From positions 62,001-126,000 of the forward strand of contig NZ_BDCE01000019.1 in the NCBI RefSeq assembly GCF_001613345.1: a DNA stretch of 64,000 nt. The letters are read 5' to 3'. This document shows positions 50,616 to 59,475 of the stretch, one piece after another. The notes below the pieces were generated by a model, which saw only the letters and a program-made list of their open reading frames with translations, was not told where the DNA came from and searched no databases. The stretch comes from Nocardia uniformis NBRC 13702 (lineage in GTDB: Bacteria > Actinomycetota > Actinomycetes > Mycobacteriales > Mycobacteriaceae). The translations under genes and the position numbers were made by a program. Each line of letters opens with the position of its first letter. Position 1 is the stretch's first letter.

Positions 50616-52097
50616 ATGCCCGCCGCTTTATCCGCCAGTAGAACCGGTGGGCGGACACCGACCGTGATTCGGCTGCTGGTGCTCGCGACGTTCGTGGTGA
50701 TTCTGAACGAAACCATCATGATCAACGCGATTCCGCGCCTGATGGCCGACCTCGAGGTCACCGAACGGTCGGCCCAGTGGGTGTCCACCGCGTTCATGCT
50801 CACCATGGCGGCCGTCATTCCGGCCACCGGCTGGTTCCTGCAGCGGGTCACGACCCGCAGGGCCTACGCCATTGCCATGGGCGTCTTCCTGTTCGGCACC
50901 GCGCTGTCGGCGGTCGCCCCGACCTTCGTGGTGCTGCTGCTCGGCCGGATCATCCAGGCCGGTGGCACCGCGGTCATGATGCCGCTGCTGATGACCACCC
51001 TGATGACGGTCGTTCCCGAAGAGGACCGCGGCCGCGTCATGGGCAATGTCACCCTGGCCATTTCGGTGGCTCCGGCCATGGGCCCGGTCATCTCGGGCCT
51101 GGTGCTCCAGGTCGGTTCGTGGCGTTGGCTTTTCGTGCTGGTTCTCCCGATCGCCGGTGCGGTCACCTGGTTCGGTCTGCGGCATCTGGAGAATATCGGC
51201 GAACCGCAGGCCGGTGCGATCGATGTATCCAGCGTGGCGCTCGCGGCGCTCGGCTTCGGCAGCCTGGTGTACGGGCTCAGCAAGTTCGAGCCCAGCAATG
51301 TCGTCAGCCCGGCGCTGATCTTCACCGTCGGCGTGCTCCTCATCGGGGTGTTCGTCGCCCGTCAGCTGCGCCTGCAGCGCACCAGCACCCCGCTGTTGGA
51401 CCTGCGCGTGCTGTTGTCCGGCACCTACTCCAAGGCGCTCGTCCTGCTGTCGATCGCGTTCCTGGCAATGCTCGGCTCGATGATCCTGCTGCCGCTCTAC
51501 CTGCAGAACCTGCGCGGCCTGAGCGCCCTGCAGACCGGTCTGCTCGTCATGCCCGGCGGTTTGGCCATGGGCCTGCTCGGCCCGACAATCGGCCGCCTGT
51601 TCGACCGCTTCGGTGGTCGGCTGCTGGTGGTCCCCGGTTCGATCGGCATTACCGTCGCCCTGGCCGGTTTCACCCAGATCTCGATGAGCATGCCGTACTG
51701 GCAACTGCTGGCCCTGCACATCCTGCTGATGATCTCCCTGGCAGCGGCCTTCACGCCGGTCTTCACCCTGGGTCTGGGCGCGCTGCCGCCGCACCTGTAC
51801 TCGCACGGCAGCTCCATGCTGGGTACGTTGCAGCAGGTCGCCGCGGCCTTCGGCACCGCCCTGGTGGTGACCGTAATGTCCGCCCGCAGTACGGCTCTGA
51901 TCGATAGCGGCACCGAGCCGGTCACGGCGACCCTCGACGGAATGCGCTGGGCGTTCGCCGTCTCCGCCGCACTGTCGATCCTCGTGATCGTCATGGCGGT
52001 GCTCCTGCCGAACCGGGCCAGCGCCCCGGAGGAGTCGCCCGACGATATCGACGGGCTGGAATCGGAACTGGCCGAGGCCCAACTGGTCAAGGACTGA
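50616..52097 (+). CDS. MFS exporter, EmrB/QacA (DHA2) type
   Basis: 493 residues from the ATG at 50616 with GGAGGTA before it. 14 membrane helices; LNETIMINAIPRLM in helix 1, the usual loop 2-3 region is less well conserved (QRVTTRRAYAIAMG), and AMGPVISGLVLQVGSWRWLFVLVLP is the helix-5 antiporter motif. A charged C-terminal tail (EESPDDIDGLESELAEAQ) follows. It is a second DHA2 exporter in the window, unrelated in close sequence to the first. Followed by a canonical terminator. Confidence 0.9.
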   Translation: MPAALSASRTGGRTPTVIRLLVLATFVVILNETIMINAIPRLMADLEVTERSAQWVSTAFMLTMAAVIPATGWFLQRVTTRRAYAIAMGVFLFGTALSAVAPTFVVLLLGRIIQAGGTAVMMPLLMTTLMTVVPEEDRGRVMGNVTLAISVAPAMGPVISGLVLQVGSWRWLFVLVLPIAGAVTWFGLRHLENIGEPQAGAIDVSSVALAALGFGSLVYGLSKFEPSNVVSPALIFTVGVLLIGVFVARQLRLQRTSTPLLDLRVLLSGTYSKALVLLSIAFLAMLGSMILLPLYLQNLRGLSALQTGLLVMPGGLAMGLLGPTIGRLFDRFGGRLLVVPGSIGITVALAGFTQISMSMPYWQLLALHILLMISLAAAFTPVFTLGLGALPPHLYSHGSSMLGTLQQVAAAFGTALVVTVMSARSTALIDSGTEPVTATLDGMRWAFAVSAALSILVIVMAVLLPNRASAPEESPDDIDGLESELAEAQLVKD

Positions 52098-52109
52098 TCG
52101 AACGAGACG

Positions 52110-52150
52110 AACCCCGAATCGCGCGGTAGGCCGTGCGATTCGGGGTTTTT
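52110..52150 (+). terminator. Canonical terminator of the MFS gene
   Basis: A 13-bp stem with a 12-base loop followed by a run of Ts, 12 bases after the stop. The best intrinsic terminator in the window. Confidence 0.9.
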
Positions 52151-52226
52151 CGGCCTACCTGTGCCATCGCACAGGACCGGTGCACAGCGGCTAAGCGCAT
52201 GGTCAAGGGTTCCGCGCGCAACACCC

Positions 52227-52345
52227 GCGTCATTCCGGCGTGCGTGTGGCCGGAATCCACACCCGAAAGCGCATGCCGCACAGTGTGGATTCCGGCCAAG
52301 AAGCGCGCCGGAATGGCGGGGCCCGTTCGCGCGCCGGAATGACGG
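52227..52345. repeat. Dispersed inverted-repeat element, copy 9 (two arms plus fragments)
   Basis: First arm CGTCATTCCGGCGTGCGTGTGG...CCGGAATCCAC (52228-52260), a spacer, the opposite arm GTGGATTCCGGCC/AAGAAGCGCGCCGGAATGGCGG (52285-52320), then partial arms (GCGCGCCGGAATGACGG and CGCGATGACGG) to about 52370. This fills most of the 314-base gap. Confidence 0.85.
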
Positions 52346-52411
52346 ACGGTTCGCCGCGCCGCGATGACGGGCCGGTTTCGCCATGAGACGTGCGGTATTC
52401 CGGCACCACGC

Positions 52412-53923
52412 TCAGCGAGCCGACTTCGGCCGCACCAAACCCTTCTCGTCCGGGCAGCGATCGAACCACGGTCGCGCACTCTCGATTTCGGCAGCCAGTT
52501 GCAGGAGCAGGTATTCGCTGCCCGAGGGGCCGACGAATTGGGTGCCCATGGGTAGGCCGGTCGCGGTCCAGTGCGTCGGCACACTCATCGCTGGGCGGCC
52601 GGTGATATTCGCCAGCTGCGTGAACGGGACCGCGGCGAGGTTCGCGGTCATCAGGTCCAGGTAGAAGTCGCTGCGGGACAGTATTCTTCCCACACCGAGG
52701 CGCAGTAGTGGCGGGAGTAGGGTGTCGGCCAGGGCGGGGGTGCGGTTCTGGCCGATACGCAGCGGCGGTTCGGCCAGGGTCGGAGTGAGTAGCAGGTCGT
52801 AGGTGGCGTGGAATTCACCGAGGGCGCGGGTGTACACATTCCAGCGGGCATGCGCCTCCATCAGTCGCGGAGCCGAGACCGCGCGGCCGATGGCGGCGAG
52901 TACCTGGGTATCGATATCGAAATCGGTTGGCGGCGCACCACTCACCCGGCACGCATGCGCCAGTTCGGCGGCGACCGATGCGGTCCAGACGGTCATGAAA
53001 TCCACCGCCACCTGCTTGCCGTCGATCGCGGGTGCGGCCGGTTCGACGGTGTGGCCCAGGCTTTCCAGGAGTCGTGCCGCGTCCTCGACCGCGCGGACCG
53101 CCTCGACATCCACCGGTGTGCCCATGGGTGATTCGTGGGTGAAGCCGATGCGCAGTCGGCGCGGCGGCTCCGTCACCGCCTCGCGGAAGGGTCGATCCGG
53201 ACGCTTTACCGTGAATGGCCCGCCGGGATCCGGCGGACTCAGAATATCGAGCATGACCGCCGTATCGCGCACACTGCGCGATAGGACTCCCTCGCTGACC
53301 GCGCCGAAGAGCGGATCCCCGAATACCGGACCACTCGAAATGAGCCCTCGCCCTGCTTTGAGACCGAATAATCCGGTGCAGGCGGCCGGAATTCGAATCG
53401 AGCCGCCCCCGTCGCTGGCACCGGCCACCGGCACAATGCCCGCCGCGACCGCCGCCGCCGAACCCCCTGACGAACCACCCGGGGTGCGGCTCGGATCCCA
53501 CGGATTGCGGGTAGCGCCAAACGTTTTGGTCTCGGTGATCGCCTTGCTGCCGAACTCCGGCGTGGTCGTCTTGCCGAAGATCACGAGACCGGCGGCGACC
53601 CAGTGCTCGACGGCAATGCTGTGTCGCGTGGCGCGCACCGAGCGCAGGGGTCCGGTGCCACCGGAGGTCGGGTATCCCGCGAAGTCCTGAACGAGATCCT
53701 TGAGCAGGAAGGGCACCCCGGCGAGTGGGCCGTCACCCGCCGGACGCTCGGCGAGCTCCTTACCGGTTTCCGCCATCAGCAGACTCACCGCATTGATCAC
53801 CGGATCGACGGCCGAGCGGCGGTCCAGGGCCAGCTCGAGCAACTCGCTCGGACGTACCTCACCCCGAGCGACCAGTTCGCCCAGTCCGACCGCGTCGTGT
53901 GCGCGGTATTCGTCGAACCTCAT
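52412..53923 (-). CDS. Amidase signature family enzyme
   Basis: 503 residues from the ATG at 53923, chosen because GAGGAG is six bases before it (an ATG at 53929 overlaps that site). The Ser-cisSer-Lys triad is intact: FLLKDLVQD (Lys), PGGSSGGSAAA (cis-Ser) and DGGGSIRIPAACTGLFGLK (nucleophile Ser). It hydrolyses an amide bond; this could be anything from a simple amide to a drug. Not GatA: no tRNA context and a different C-terminus. Cytoplasmic. It is divergent from a TetR gene with a palindrome between them. Confidence 0.9.
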   Translation of the reverse strand: MRFDEYRAHDAVGLGELVARGEVRPSELLELALDRRSAVDPVINAVSLLMAETGKELAERPAGDGPLAGVPFLLKDLVQDFAGYPTSGGTGPLRSVRATRHSIAVEHWVAAGLVIFGKTTTPEFGSKAITETKTFGATRNPWDPSRTPGGSSGGSAAAVAAGIVPVAGASDGGGSIRIPAACTGLFGLKAGRGLISSGPVFGDPLFGAVSEGVLSRSVRDTAVMLDILSPPDPGGPFTVKRPDRPFREAVTEPPRRLRIGFTHESPMGTPVDVEAVRAVEDAARLLESLGHTVEPAAPAIDGKQVAVDFMTVWTASVAAELAHACRVSGAPPTDFDIDTQVLAAIGRAVSAPRLMEAHARWNVYTRALGEFHATYDLLLTPTLAEPPLRIGQNRTPALADTLLPPLLRLGVGRILSRSDFYLDLMTANLAAVPFTQLANITGRPAMSVPTHWTATGLPMGTQFVGPSGSEYLLLQLAAEIESARPWFDRCPDEKGLVRPKSAR

Positions 53924-53976
53924 CGTCATCTCCTCACTCACGGATCGATCCGCCCCTGCAGAATAGCCGTACCGGT

Positions 53977-53990
53977 CGGTTACGTAACCG
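53977..53990. promoter_or_regulatory. Palindrome between the amidase and TetR genes
   Basis: A perfect 14-bp palindrome CGGTTACGTAACCG, midway in the 90-base divergent gap. A likely operator for the TetR protein next to it. Confidence 0.55.
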
Positions 53991-54013
53991 GATGGAACGG
54001 TAAAATTTCCGGT

Positions 54014-54625
54014 ATGCGGGGACCGGATAAGCTGCCTGCGGTGAGCGAGAACAAGATCGACGGCCGTGCGCTGCGCTTTCGGCATCGCCGCCCGGAACTA
54101 CTCGCGGCCGCCACCGAGTACGTCCTCGACCATGGCATCAGTGATCTCTCCCTGCGCCCGGTCGCCCAGGCCCTCGGCATCAGTCACGCCACCTTGATCA
54201 GACATTTCGCCACCAAGGACGCCCTGGTGAACGAGGTCCTCGAACATATCCGCACCGACTTCGAAGAGCGCCTGCTCGCCGCGGAGATCCGCCGCGTCGA
54301 GTCTCCCGCCGCCCTGCTGCGCGCCGTCTGGAACCACCTGTGCCAGCCGCGCGAACAACGCCAGTTCCTGATCCTGTTCGAACTCGTCGCCGTCGCCGCG
54401 CGCACTCCGCACCATCCGGCCGCACGCCTCGTCACCGACTGGCTCACCGTCATCGAACGCGAACTGGCCCGCTATCAATGGCCGCCGGAGAACCGTTCCC
54501 GCACAGCCACATTCCTGCTCGCCCAAATACGCGGCCTGCAACTCGATCTCATCTCCACCGGCGACACCGCCCGGGTGAACGAGGCGTTCGAGTCGACTGT
54601 GGACTTTCTGACGAGTGCGCGATAG
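54014..54625 (+). CDS. TetR-family regulator
   Basis: 203 residues from the ATG at 54014 (a GTG at 54041 is also possible). Helix-turn-helix: ELLAAATEYVLDHGISDLSLRPVAQALGISHATLIRHFATKDALV. The rest is the variable ligand domain. Divergent from the amidase, which it probably controls. Confidence 0.88.
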   Translation: MRGPDKLPAVSENKIDGRALRFRHRRPELLAAATEYVLDHGISDLSLRPVAQALGISHATLIRHFATKDALVNEVLEHIRTDFEERLLAAEIRRVESPAALLRAVWNHLCQPREQRQFLILFELVAVAARTPHHPAARLVTDWLTVIERELARYQWPPENRSRTATFLLAQIRGLQLDLISTGDTARVNEAFESTVDFLTSAR

Positions 54626-54964
54626 GGGCGAGCGGGCAAGCAATTCCCACAATTCTCTTCGAACCCTCACGATCACACGATCGGTGTATTATCTAGCGAC
54701 GCTGAAAGGCATTGCACTCCAACTCTTTTGAGCTGTGTTTTCGACGTGTGACCGTAGGGGGTATGCGGGGGGCAGAAACCGAAGACTTCATCGAATATGT
54801 CGTAGCGCAGGGGGATCTCGTCGACACGGTGTGGTGTCGGACGAGCGGAGGATCTTCCGGCGCGCTACTGATCGTTCACGCGATGGCTGACCGCCGCTTT
54901 CGACGACGCGGCGCCATCCGGCGATTCCACAGATCCGAATGTCGCACGCACAAAGGAATCTCGA
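54626..54964. other. 339 bases without a supported gene
   Basis: A possible promoter (TATTAT at about 54688) and short AT-rich stretches are the only notable things. An open frame from about 54712 overlaps the next gene and lacks codon-use support. No hairpin or repeat copy was seen. Confidence 0.4.
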
Positions 54965-55831
54965 GTGTTCGACCGTTTCCCCGATCATCCCGCGAAGCTC
55001 TCCTCCACTCCGACGGATCTGGCCCGGCTGCTCCGTCCGGCCCCGCCCGGGACGCCCACCGATGTGGTGCGGCTGCACGGCGGTGACGGAATTCTGCTGT
55101 GGGCCAACCTGCCACCGGTACTGGTGATGGGTAGCTCCGGAGGTGCGGGCTCCACCACCACAGCACTGGGAATCGCGTCGGCGGCCTCCTACGGATACAA
55201 GGAGCGCTCGCCGATCGTGGTCGATGCCACCCCGACCGGTGGTGACCTCGCCCGTCGCGGCTGCGACATGATCGACCCGTCCGGCACCGTGCAGACCTGG
55301 CTGAGTATGAGCCATCGCGGGCTCTCCTCCACCGTCCTCGAGGCGTGCGGTGAGAACAGCGCCCGGGTGGGGGTGCTGCCGCGCGGGCCGGAAGCGCTAC
55401 CGCTGCGCGAAACCTATGCCTCCGTGCATCGCGACCTCTCCGATGCGGGCTGCCTACCCGTCTACGACGGTGGTGCTCCGGTTTCCAATCGCATGATCGC
55501 CCCGCTGCTGTCGGACTCCCGGATCACCCTGGTCATCACCCTCGCCGCCCGTCCCGACGCCGTGAACCGGCTCAGACCGGCCCTGATCTGGCTCGACGAC
55601 AACTACAGCCAATACATTTTGGAAGACGCCGTCATCGTGGTGACCAGACAGCACCCCAGCGACGGCCCGTCGGTCGCCAAGCACGCCCGCGCCTATCTGG
55701 GTGAATTCGTCCGCGCCGTAACCGAAATCCCCTACGACCATCACCTCGCCGCGGGCGGCCCGATCACCTGGACCCGGCTGGCACCCCCGACCCGCGCCGC
55801 GTACCGCCAGATAATCAACCTACTCAGGTAA
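54965..55831 (+). CDS. ParA/MinD-like protein with altered P-loop
   Basis: 288 residues from a GTG with AAAGGAA before it. MGSSGGAGSTTTALGIASAA has the deviant Walker A spacing of ParA/MinD ATPases (xKGGxGKT) but both lysines are replaced by Ser. VVDATPTGGDLARRGCDMI holds the acidic switch-I-like residue. RITLVITLAARPDAVNRLRPALIW and VIVVTRQHPSD are the later strands. ATP hydrolysis is therefore doubtful; such proteins occur near secretion and conjugation genes in actinobacteria. No partner is adjacent. Confidence 0.7.
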   Translation: MFDRFPDHPAKLSSTPTDLARLLRPAPPGTPTDVVRLHGGDGILLWANLPPVLVMGSSGGAGSTTTALGIASAASYGYKERSPIVVDATPTGGDLARRGCDMIDPSGTVQTWLSMSHRGLSSTVLEACGENSARVGVLPRGPEALPLRETYASVHRDLSDAGCLPVYDGGAPVSNRMIAPLLSDSRITLVITLAARPDAVNRLRPALIWLDDNYSQYILEDAVIVVTRQHPSDGPSVAKHARAYLGEFVRAVTEIPYDHHLAAGGPITWTRLAPPTRAAYRQIINLLR

Positions 55832-55836
55832 TTCCG

Positions 55837-56856
55837 TCAGCCGGTGTGGCTTTCCGCATTGTCGGTCAACGTCGAAGGGTGCGCGCGCAGCGAACCGGCA
55901 TGCGCCTTGACGGTCGGATCCTGACGCGTCTTGATCAGGCTCGCCACCGTGACGACCACCAGCACGACAATGATCACGCCCAGGCTGAACGCGGTCGAGA
56001 TCTCGGGCACCCGCGTATCGATATCGACATGCGCCCAATGCAGGATGAGCTTGACGCCGATGAACGCCAGGATCACCGCCAGGCCAGCGGACAGATACAC
56101 CAGCCGATCGAGCAAACCCTTGACGAGAAAGTACAGCGCACGCAGGCCGAGCAGCGCGAAAGCATTGGCGACGAAGACGATATAGGGCTCCTTCGTCACG
56201 CCGAAGACCGCCGGTATGGAGTCGAGCGCGAAGAGCAGATCAATGCTGCCGATGGCGATCAGTACGACGAACAGCGGGGTCACCATCCGGCGGCCGTCGA
56301 CGCGGGTGACGAGTTTGCCGCCGACATAGTCGTCGGTGACCGGCAGCAACCGGCGCGCCGCTTTGACCATCACATTGTCGTCGATATCCGGGTCCTCGTC
56401 GCGGTGTCGGAAAAGCTGTACCGCGGTGAAGATCAGCAGCAGTCCGAACAGCAGGAACATGAAGGAGAACAGGGCCAGCAGCGTCGCACCGAGCGCGATG
56501 AACATCGCGCGCATACCGAGGGCGAGCACAATGCCGAAGGTGAGCACCTTGTGCTGGTGCTCCTCCGGCACCGCGAACGTGGTCATAATGATCACGAAGA
56601 CGAACAGATTGTCGATCGACAGACTCTTCTCGACGACATACCCGGCGAAGTACTCGGCCCCGAATCCACTGCCGTACCGCGCGGTGAACCACGCCCCGAA
56701 TGCGATAGCGACGGCGATATAGAACACCGACCACGCCGTGGCCTCACGGAATCCGACCCGATGCGGCTTCACCGCCGCGGCGATCAGATCGACGGCCAGC
56801 AGGGCGAGGATGAGGCCGATGGTGACGGCCCAGGTAAGGATGCTGATGTCGAGCAC
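55837..56856 (-). CDS. TerC-family membrane protein
   Basis: 339 residues from a GTG at 56856 with GGAGGAG before it. About nine membrane helices. VVEKSLSIDNLFVFVIIMTTF and GSIDLLFALDSIPAVFGVT are the TerC signatures with paired acidic residues that bind metal ions. Relatives (Alx, TerC) export manganese or take part in metalation of secreted proteins and in tellurite resistance. I see no yybP-ykoY manganese riboswitch in the short 5' region. It converges on the ParA-like gene. Confidence 0.9.
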   Translation of the reverse strand: MLDISILTWAVTIGLILALLAVDLIAAAVKPHRVGFREATAWSVFYIAVAIAFGAWFTARYGSGFGAEYFAGYVVEKSLSIDNLFVFVIIMTTFAVPEEHQHKVLTFGIVLALGMRAMFIALGATLLALFSFMFLLFGLLLIFTAVQLFRHRDEDPDIDDNVMVKAARRLLPVTDDYVGGKLVTRVDGRRMVTPLFVVLIAIGSIDLLFALDSIPAVFGVTKEPYIVFVANAFALLGLRALYFLVKGLLDRLVYLSAGLAVILAFIGVKLILHWAHVDIDTRVPEISTAFSLGVIIVVLVVVTVASLIKTRQDPTVKAHAGSLRAHPSTLTDNAESHTG

Positions 56857-56968
56857 GGGTCTCCTCCGTTACGATTCACTCCTTCGGCGTCAACTCTCAC
56901 AGACAGCGGGCCGACACGCAGCCCAACTCGCCCAACCACTCCGTCTCAACCGGCCCGCCGCGCGCGAC

Positions 56969-58216
56969 TCACACGGTCGCCGATCGTTCGAGGACGGCCT
57001 CGACCGTCCGGAGCACCACACCCTCGCCGTCCTCCTCGTCGAGTCGCATGGCGACGCGTGCGATATTCGCGCGGAGCCGACTGTCGGTGGCCGCTCTCGC
57101 GATCGCGTCGGTCAGCCATTCGGTGGTGAGATCGGGCTGGCGAACGGTTCCGGCTGTTACGCCGAGTAGCTCGAATCTGTGTGCCCAGAACCGTTGTTCG
57201 GGACTCTGGGGCACCGCGATGGTCGGCACCCCGGCGCGCAGGGCGGCGGCGCAGGTGCCCGCGCCGCTGTGGTGCACGGCGGCCGCCACCCGAGGGAACA
57301 GCCAGTCGTAGGGGATTTCGCCGACGTTCATCACGTTCTCATCGGCCACGTCGAGAACGGTCCAACCCGCCTGGACGATTCCGCGAATACCGGCGCGGCG
57401 CAATGCTGTTCGCACTGTCGTGCTCAGTTCGGCAGCGCGCTTCTCGTTGTTCATATTGCTGCCGAAACCGACGAATACCGGTGCCGGGCCCGCCTCCAGG
57501 AATTCCACCAGGTTCGCCGGTGGTTTCCAATCCGTGGGGCGGGCCGGCCACCAGAAGCCCGCGACGTCGAGTCCGGGCCGCCAATCGGCGGGACGCGGGG
57601 CGACCAGCGGCGAATATCCGTGCAGTATCGGCCATTGCGCCGCCGTTCGGTTGCGGCGCAGTTCCCGGACCGGCACCTTGTGCAGACCGAGTTCCCGCCG
57701 GAAATCGCCGACGACCGCGCGGTAGCGTCGATCCACCACCCAGGCGCCGAGGTCGGCGGCCCACCTGTTGCCGGTCGCACCGGCCGACCACACGCCCATG
57801 ACCGACGGTGGATGGTCGGCCGTGGCCGACAGGGGCTGGAATCGCACTCCGATGGTGGGGATTTCGTAGGCTTCGGCGAACGGGTGGCCCGCGAATTCGG
57901 CCCACGGTGTGAGCAGGAGGAGATCGGCGGATTCCGCCAGTAGCGCCGTGATCACGCCCTCGCCGATGACGCGGAACCCGTCGGGGGTGTTGAATGCCTC
58001 GACATGCTGGCGTTGAACCTCCGCATAGCTGCCTTCGAAACCGAAGTTCAACTCCAGCAGGCGAAATCGCAGCCCACAGTTCTCGATCAGCTCCGCATAG
58101 GGCTCGTGCGCGGCTATGACAACGTCGTGACCGGCCGCTTGCAGACGAATCCCGATGCCGGTCAGCGGTGCGACGTCGCCCCGGGTACCGATTCCGACGA
58201 TCACAATCTTGCTCAT
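56969..58216 (-). CDS. GT1-type glycosyltransferase, downstream copy
   Basis: 415 residues from the ATG at 58216 with GAGGAG upstream. Two-domain GT-B fold: IVGIGTRGDVAPLTGIGIRLQAAGHDVVIAAHE is the N-terminal acceptor-side motif, and AAAVHHSGAGTCAAALRAGVPTIAVPQSPEQRFWAHR the C-terminal NDP-sugar site. This is the family of vancomycin GtfB and mycobacterial glycopeptidolipid Rtf enzymes. It is paralogous to the next gene over its whole length. Third in an operon with a condensation-fold enzyme: probably transfers a sugar to a lipid or peptide. Confidence 0.9.
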   Translation of the reverse strand: MSKIVIVGIGTRGDVAPLTGIGIRLQAAGHDVVIAAHEPYAELIENCGLRFRLLELNFGFEGSYAEVQRQHVEAFNTPDGFRVIGEGVITALLAESADLLLLTPWAEFAGHPFAEAYEIPTIGVRFQPLSATADHPPSVMGVWSAGATGNRWAADLGAWVVDRRYRAVVGDFRRELGLHKVPVRELRRNRTAAQWPILHGYSPLVAPRPADWRPGLDVAGFWWPARPTDWKPPANLVEFLEAGPAPVFVGFGSNMNNEKRAAELSTTVRTALRRAGIRGIVQAGWTVLDVADENVMNVGEIPYDWLFPRVAAAVHHSGAGTCAAALRAGVPTIAVPQSPEQRFWAHRFELLGVTAGTVRQPDLTTEWLTDAIARAATDSRLRANIARVAMRLDEEDGEGVVLRTVEAVLERSATV

Positions 58217-58224
58217 AACTCTCC

Positions 58225-59475
58225 TCAGGACTTCGAGTTCACCGCGAGCTGGGCTTCGATGGCTTTCACCGTCTCGCCGATGCCGTCCTCCGCAGCGAGC
58301 AGAGCAGCCACGCGAGTGGCGTTCTCCCGCAGCGCGGGGTCGGTGATGGCGGTGCGGATCGCGGCGGCGAGGCGGTCCGCCGACAGCCGGTCGTGCGCGA
58401 TGGTGCCCGCGCTGACCCCCAGATCGGTGAGGCGTTTCGCCCAGAACGGCTGGTCCGAGTACGACGGCACGCCGACTACGGGAACTCCCGCCCGCAGGCC
58501 CGCGGCGGTGGTTCCCGCACCGCAGTGGTGGACGACCGCGGCCATCCGGGGAAAGAGCCAATCATGCGGGACCTCGCCGATGGTCATGATGTCGTCGCCG
58601 GTGACATCGAGTTGCAGCCAGCCCGCCTGCACGATTCCGCGCACACCCGCCTGCCGCAGCGCCTTGCCCACGATTTCCGATACTTCGGCACTGTGCGCGG
58701 TGCTGTCGACCAGGCTGCCGAAGCCGAGGAATACCGGTGCCGGTCCGGCATCGAGGAAGTCCACCAGATCGGCGGGCGGCTCCCAATCCAGCGGGCGGGG
58801 CGGCCACCAGTAGCCGGTGACCTCCAGGCCGGGTCGCCAATCGTCGGGGCGCGGCACCACGACGGGCGAATATCCGTGCAGTACCAGCCATTCGGCGGCG
58901 GTGCGGCGACGGCGGAGTTCGCGCACCGAGACTGCCGGCAGCCCGAGGTCGCGGCGGAAACCGGCGACCACCCCGCCATAGATGCGGTCGACGAGCCAGG
59001 TGCCGATATCGGCGGCCAGCCGGTTGCCGATGCCGCCCAGCGACCACACGCCCATCGAGGACGGTGGATGGGCGGCGGTCGCGGACATCGGCTGGAAGCG
59101 CAATCCGATGGCCGGAATACCTTTGGCCTCCGCGAGTGCGAGCCCGGCGAGCTCGGTCAACTGCGGGAGCAGCAGGAGATCGGCGGGTTCGTCGCGCAGT
59201 GCCGCGATCATGCCCTCCCCCGTGGCCCGGACACCGGCGGGTACGGCGAATTTCAATCCCGCCTTCTGCTTGTCCACATCCGGATTGGTCATATCGATAT
59301 CGAGATTGGTTGCCATTTCCCGGAATTCGAGCCCGCATCCGGTGATCAGCTCATCGAATACCGAGTGCGCGGCCATCACGACCTGGTGTCCGGCCTCCTT
59401 CAATCGCACCCCGAGACCGGTCAATGGCGCGATATCCCCGCGACTGCCGATGCTGACGATAATGATTCTGCTCAT
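58225..59475 (-). CDS. GT1-type glycosyltransferase, upstream copy
   Basis: 416 residues from the ATG at 59475. IIVSIGSRGDIAPLTGLGVRLKEAGHQVVMAAH and AAVVHHCGAGTTAAGLRAGVPVVGVPSYSDQPFWAKR are the acceptor and NDP-sugar motifs. It aligns end to end with the downstream copy, including WRPGLEVTGYWWPPRPLDWEPPADLVDFLDAGPAPVFLGFGS, so the two arose by tandem duplication and probably add two sugars in turn. The start overlaps the condensation gene stop by four bases; the gap to the next copy is eight bases. Confidence 0.9.
   Translation of the reverse strand: MSRIIIVSIGSRGDIAPLTGLGVRLKEAGHQVVMAAHSVFDELITGCGLEFREMATNLDIDMTNPDVDKQKAGLKFAVPAGVRATGEGMIAALRDEPADLLLLPQLTELAGLALAEAKGIPAIGLRFQPMSATAAHPPSSMGVWSLGGIGNRLAADIGTWLVDRIYGGVVAGFRRDLGLPAVSVRELRRRRTAAEWLVLHGYSPVVVPRPDDWRPGLEVTGYWWPPRPLDWEPPADLVDFLDAGPAPVFLGFGSLVDSTAHSAEVSEIVGKALRQAGVRGIVQAGWLQLDVTGDDIMTIGEVPHDWLFPRMAAVVHHCGAGTTAAGLRAGVPVVGVPSYSDQPFWAKRLTDLGVSAGTIAHDRLSADRLAAAIRTAITDPALRENATRVAALLAAEDGIGETVKAIEAQLAVNSKS

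Noticed and set aside
54712..55086. Open frame of 124 codons overlapping the ParA-like gene
   Set aside because: It would overlap the well-supported gene by 120 bases and its second half is Arg/Ser/Pro-rich shadow translation.
56857..56968. Possible manganese (yybP-ykoY) riboswitch before terC
   Set aside because: The gap to the next gene is just over 100 bases and I could not find the paired conserved loops; only a Shine-Dalgarno sequence is clear.
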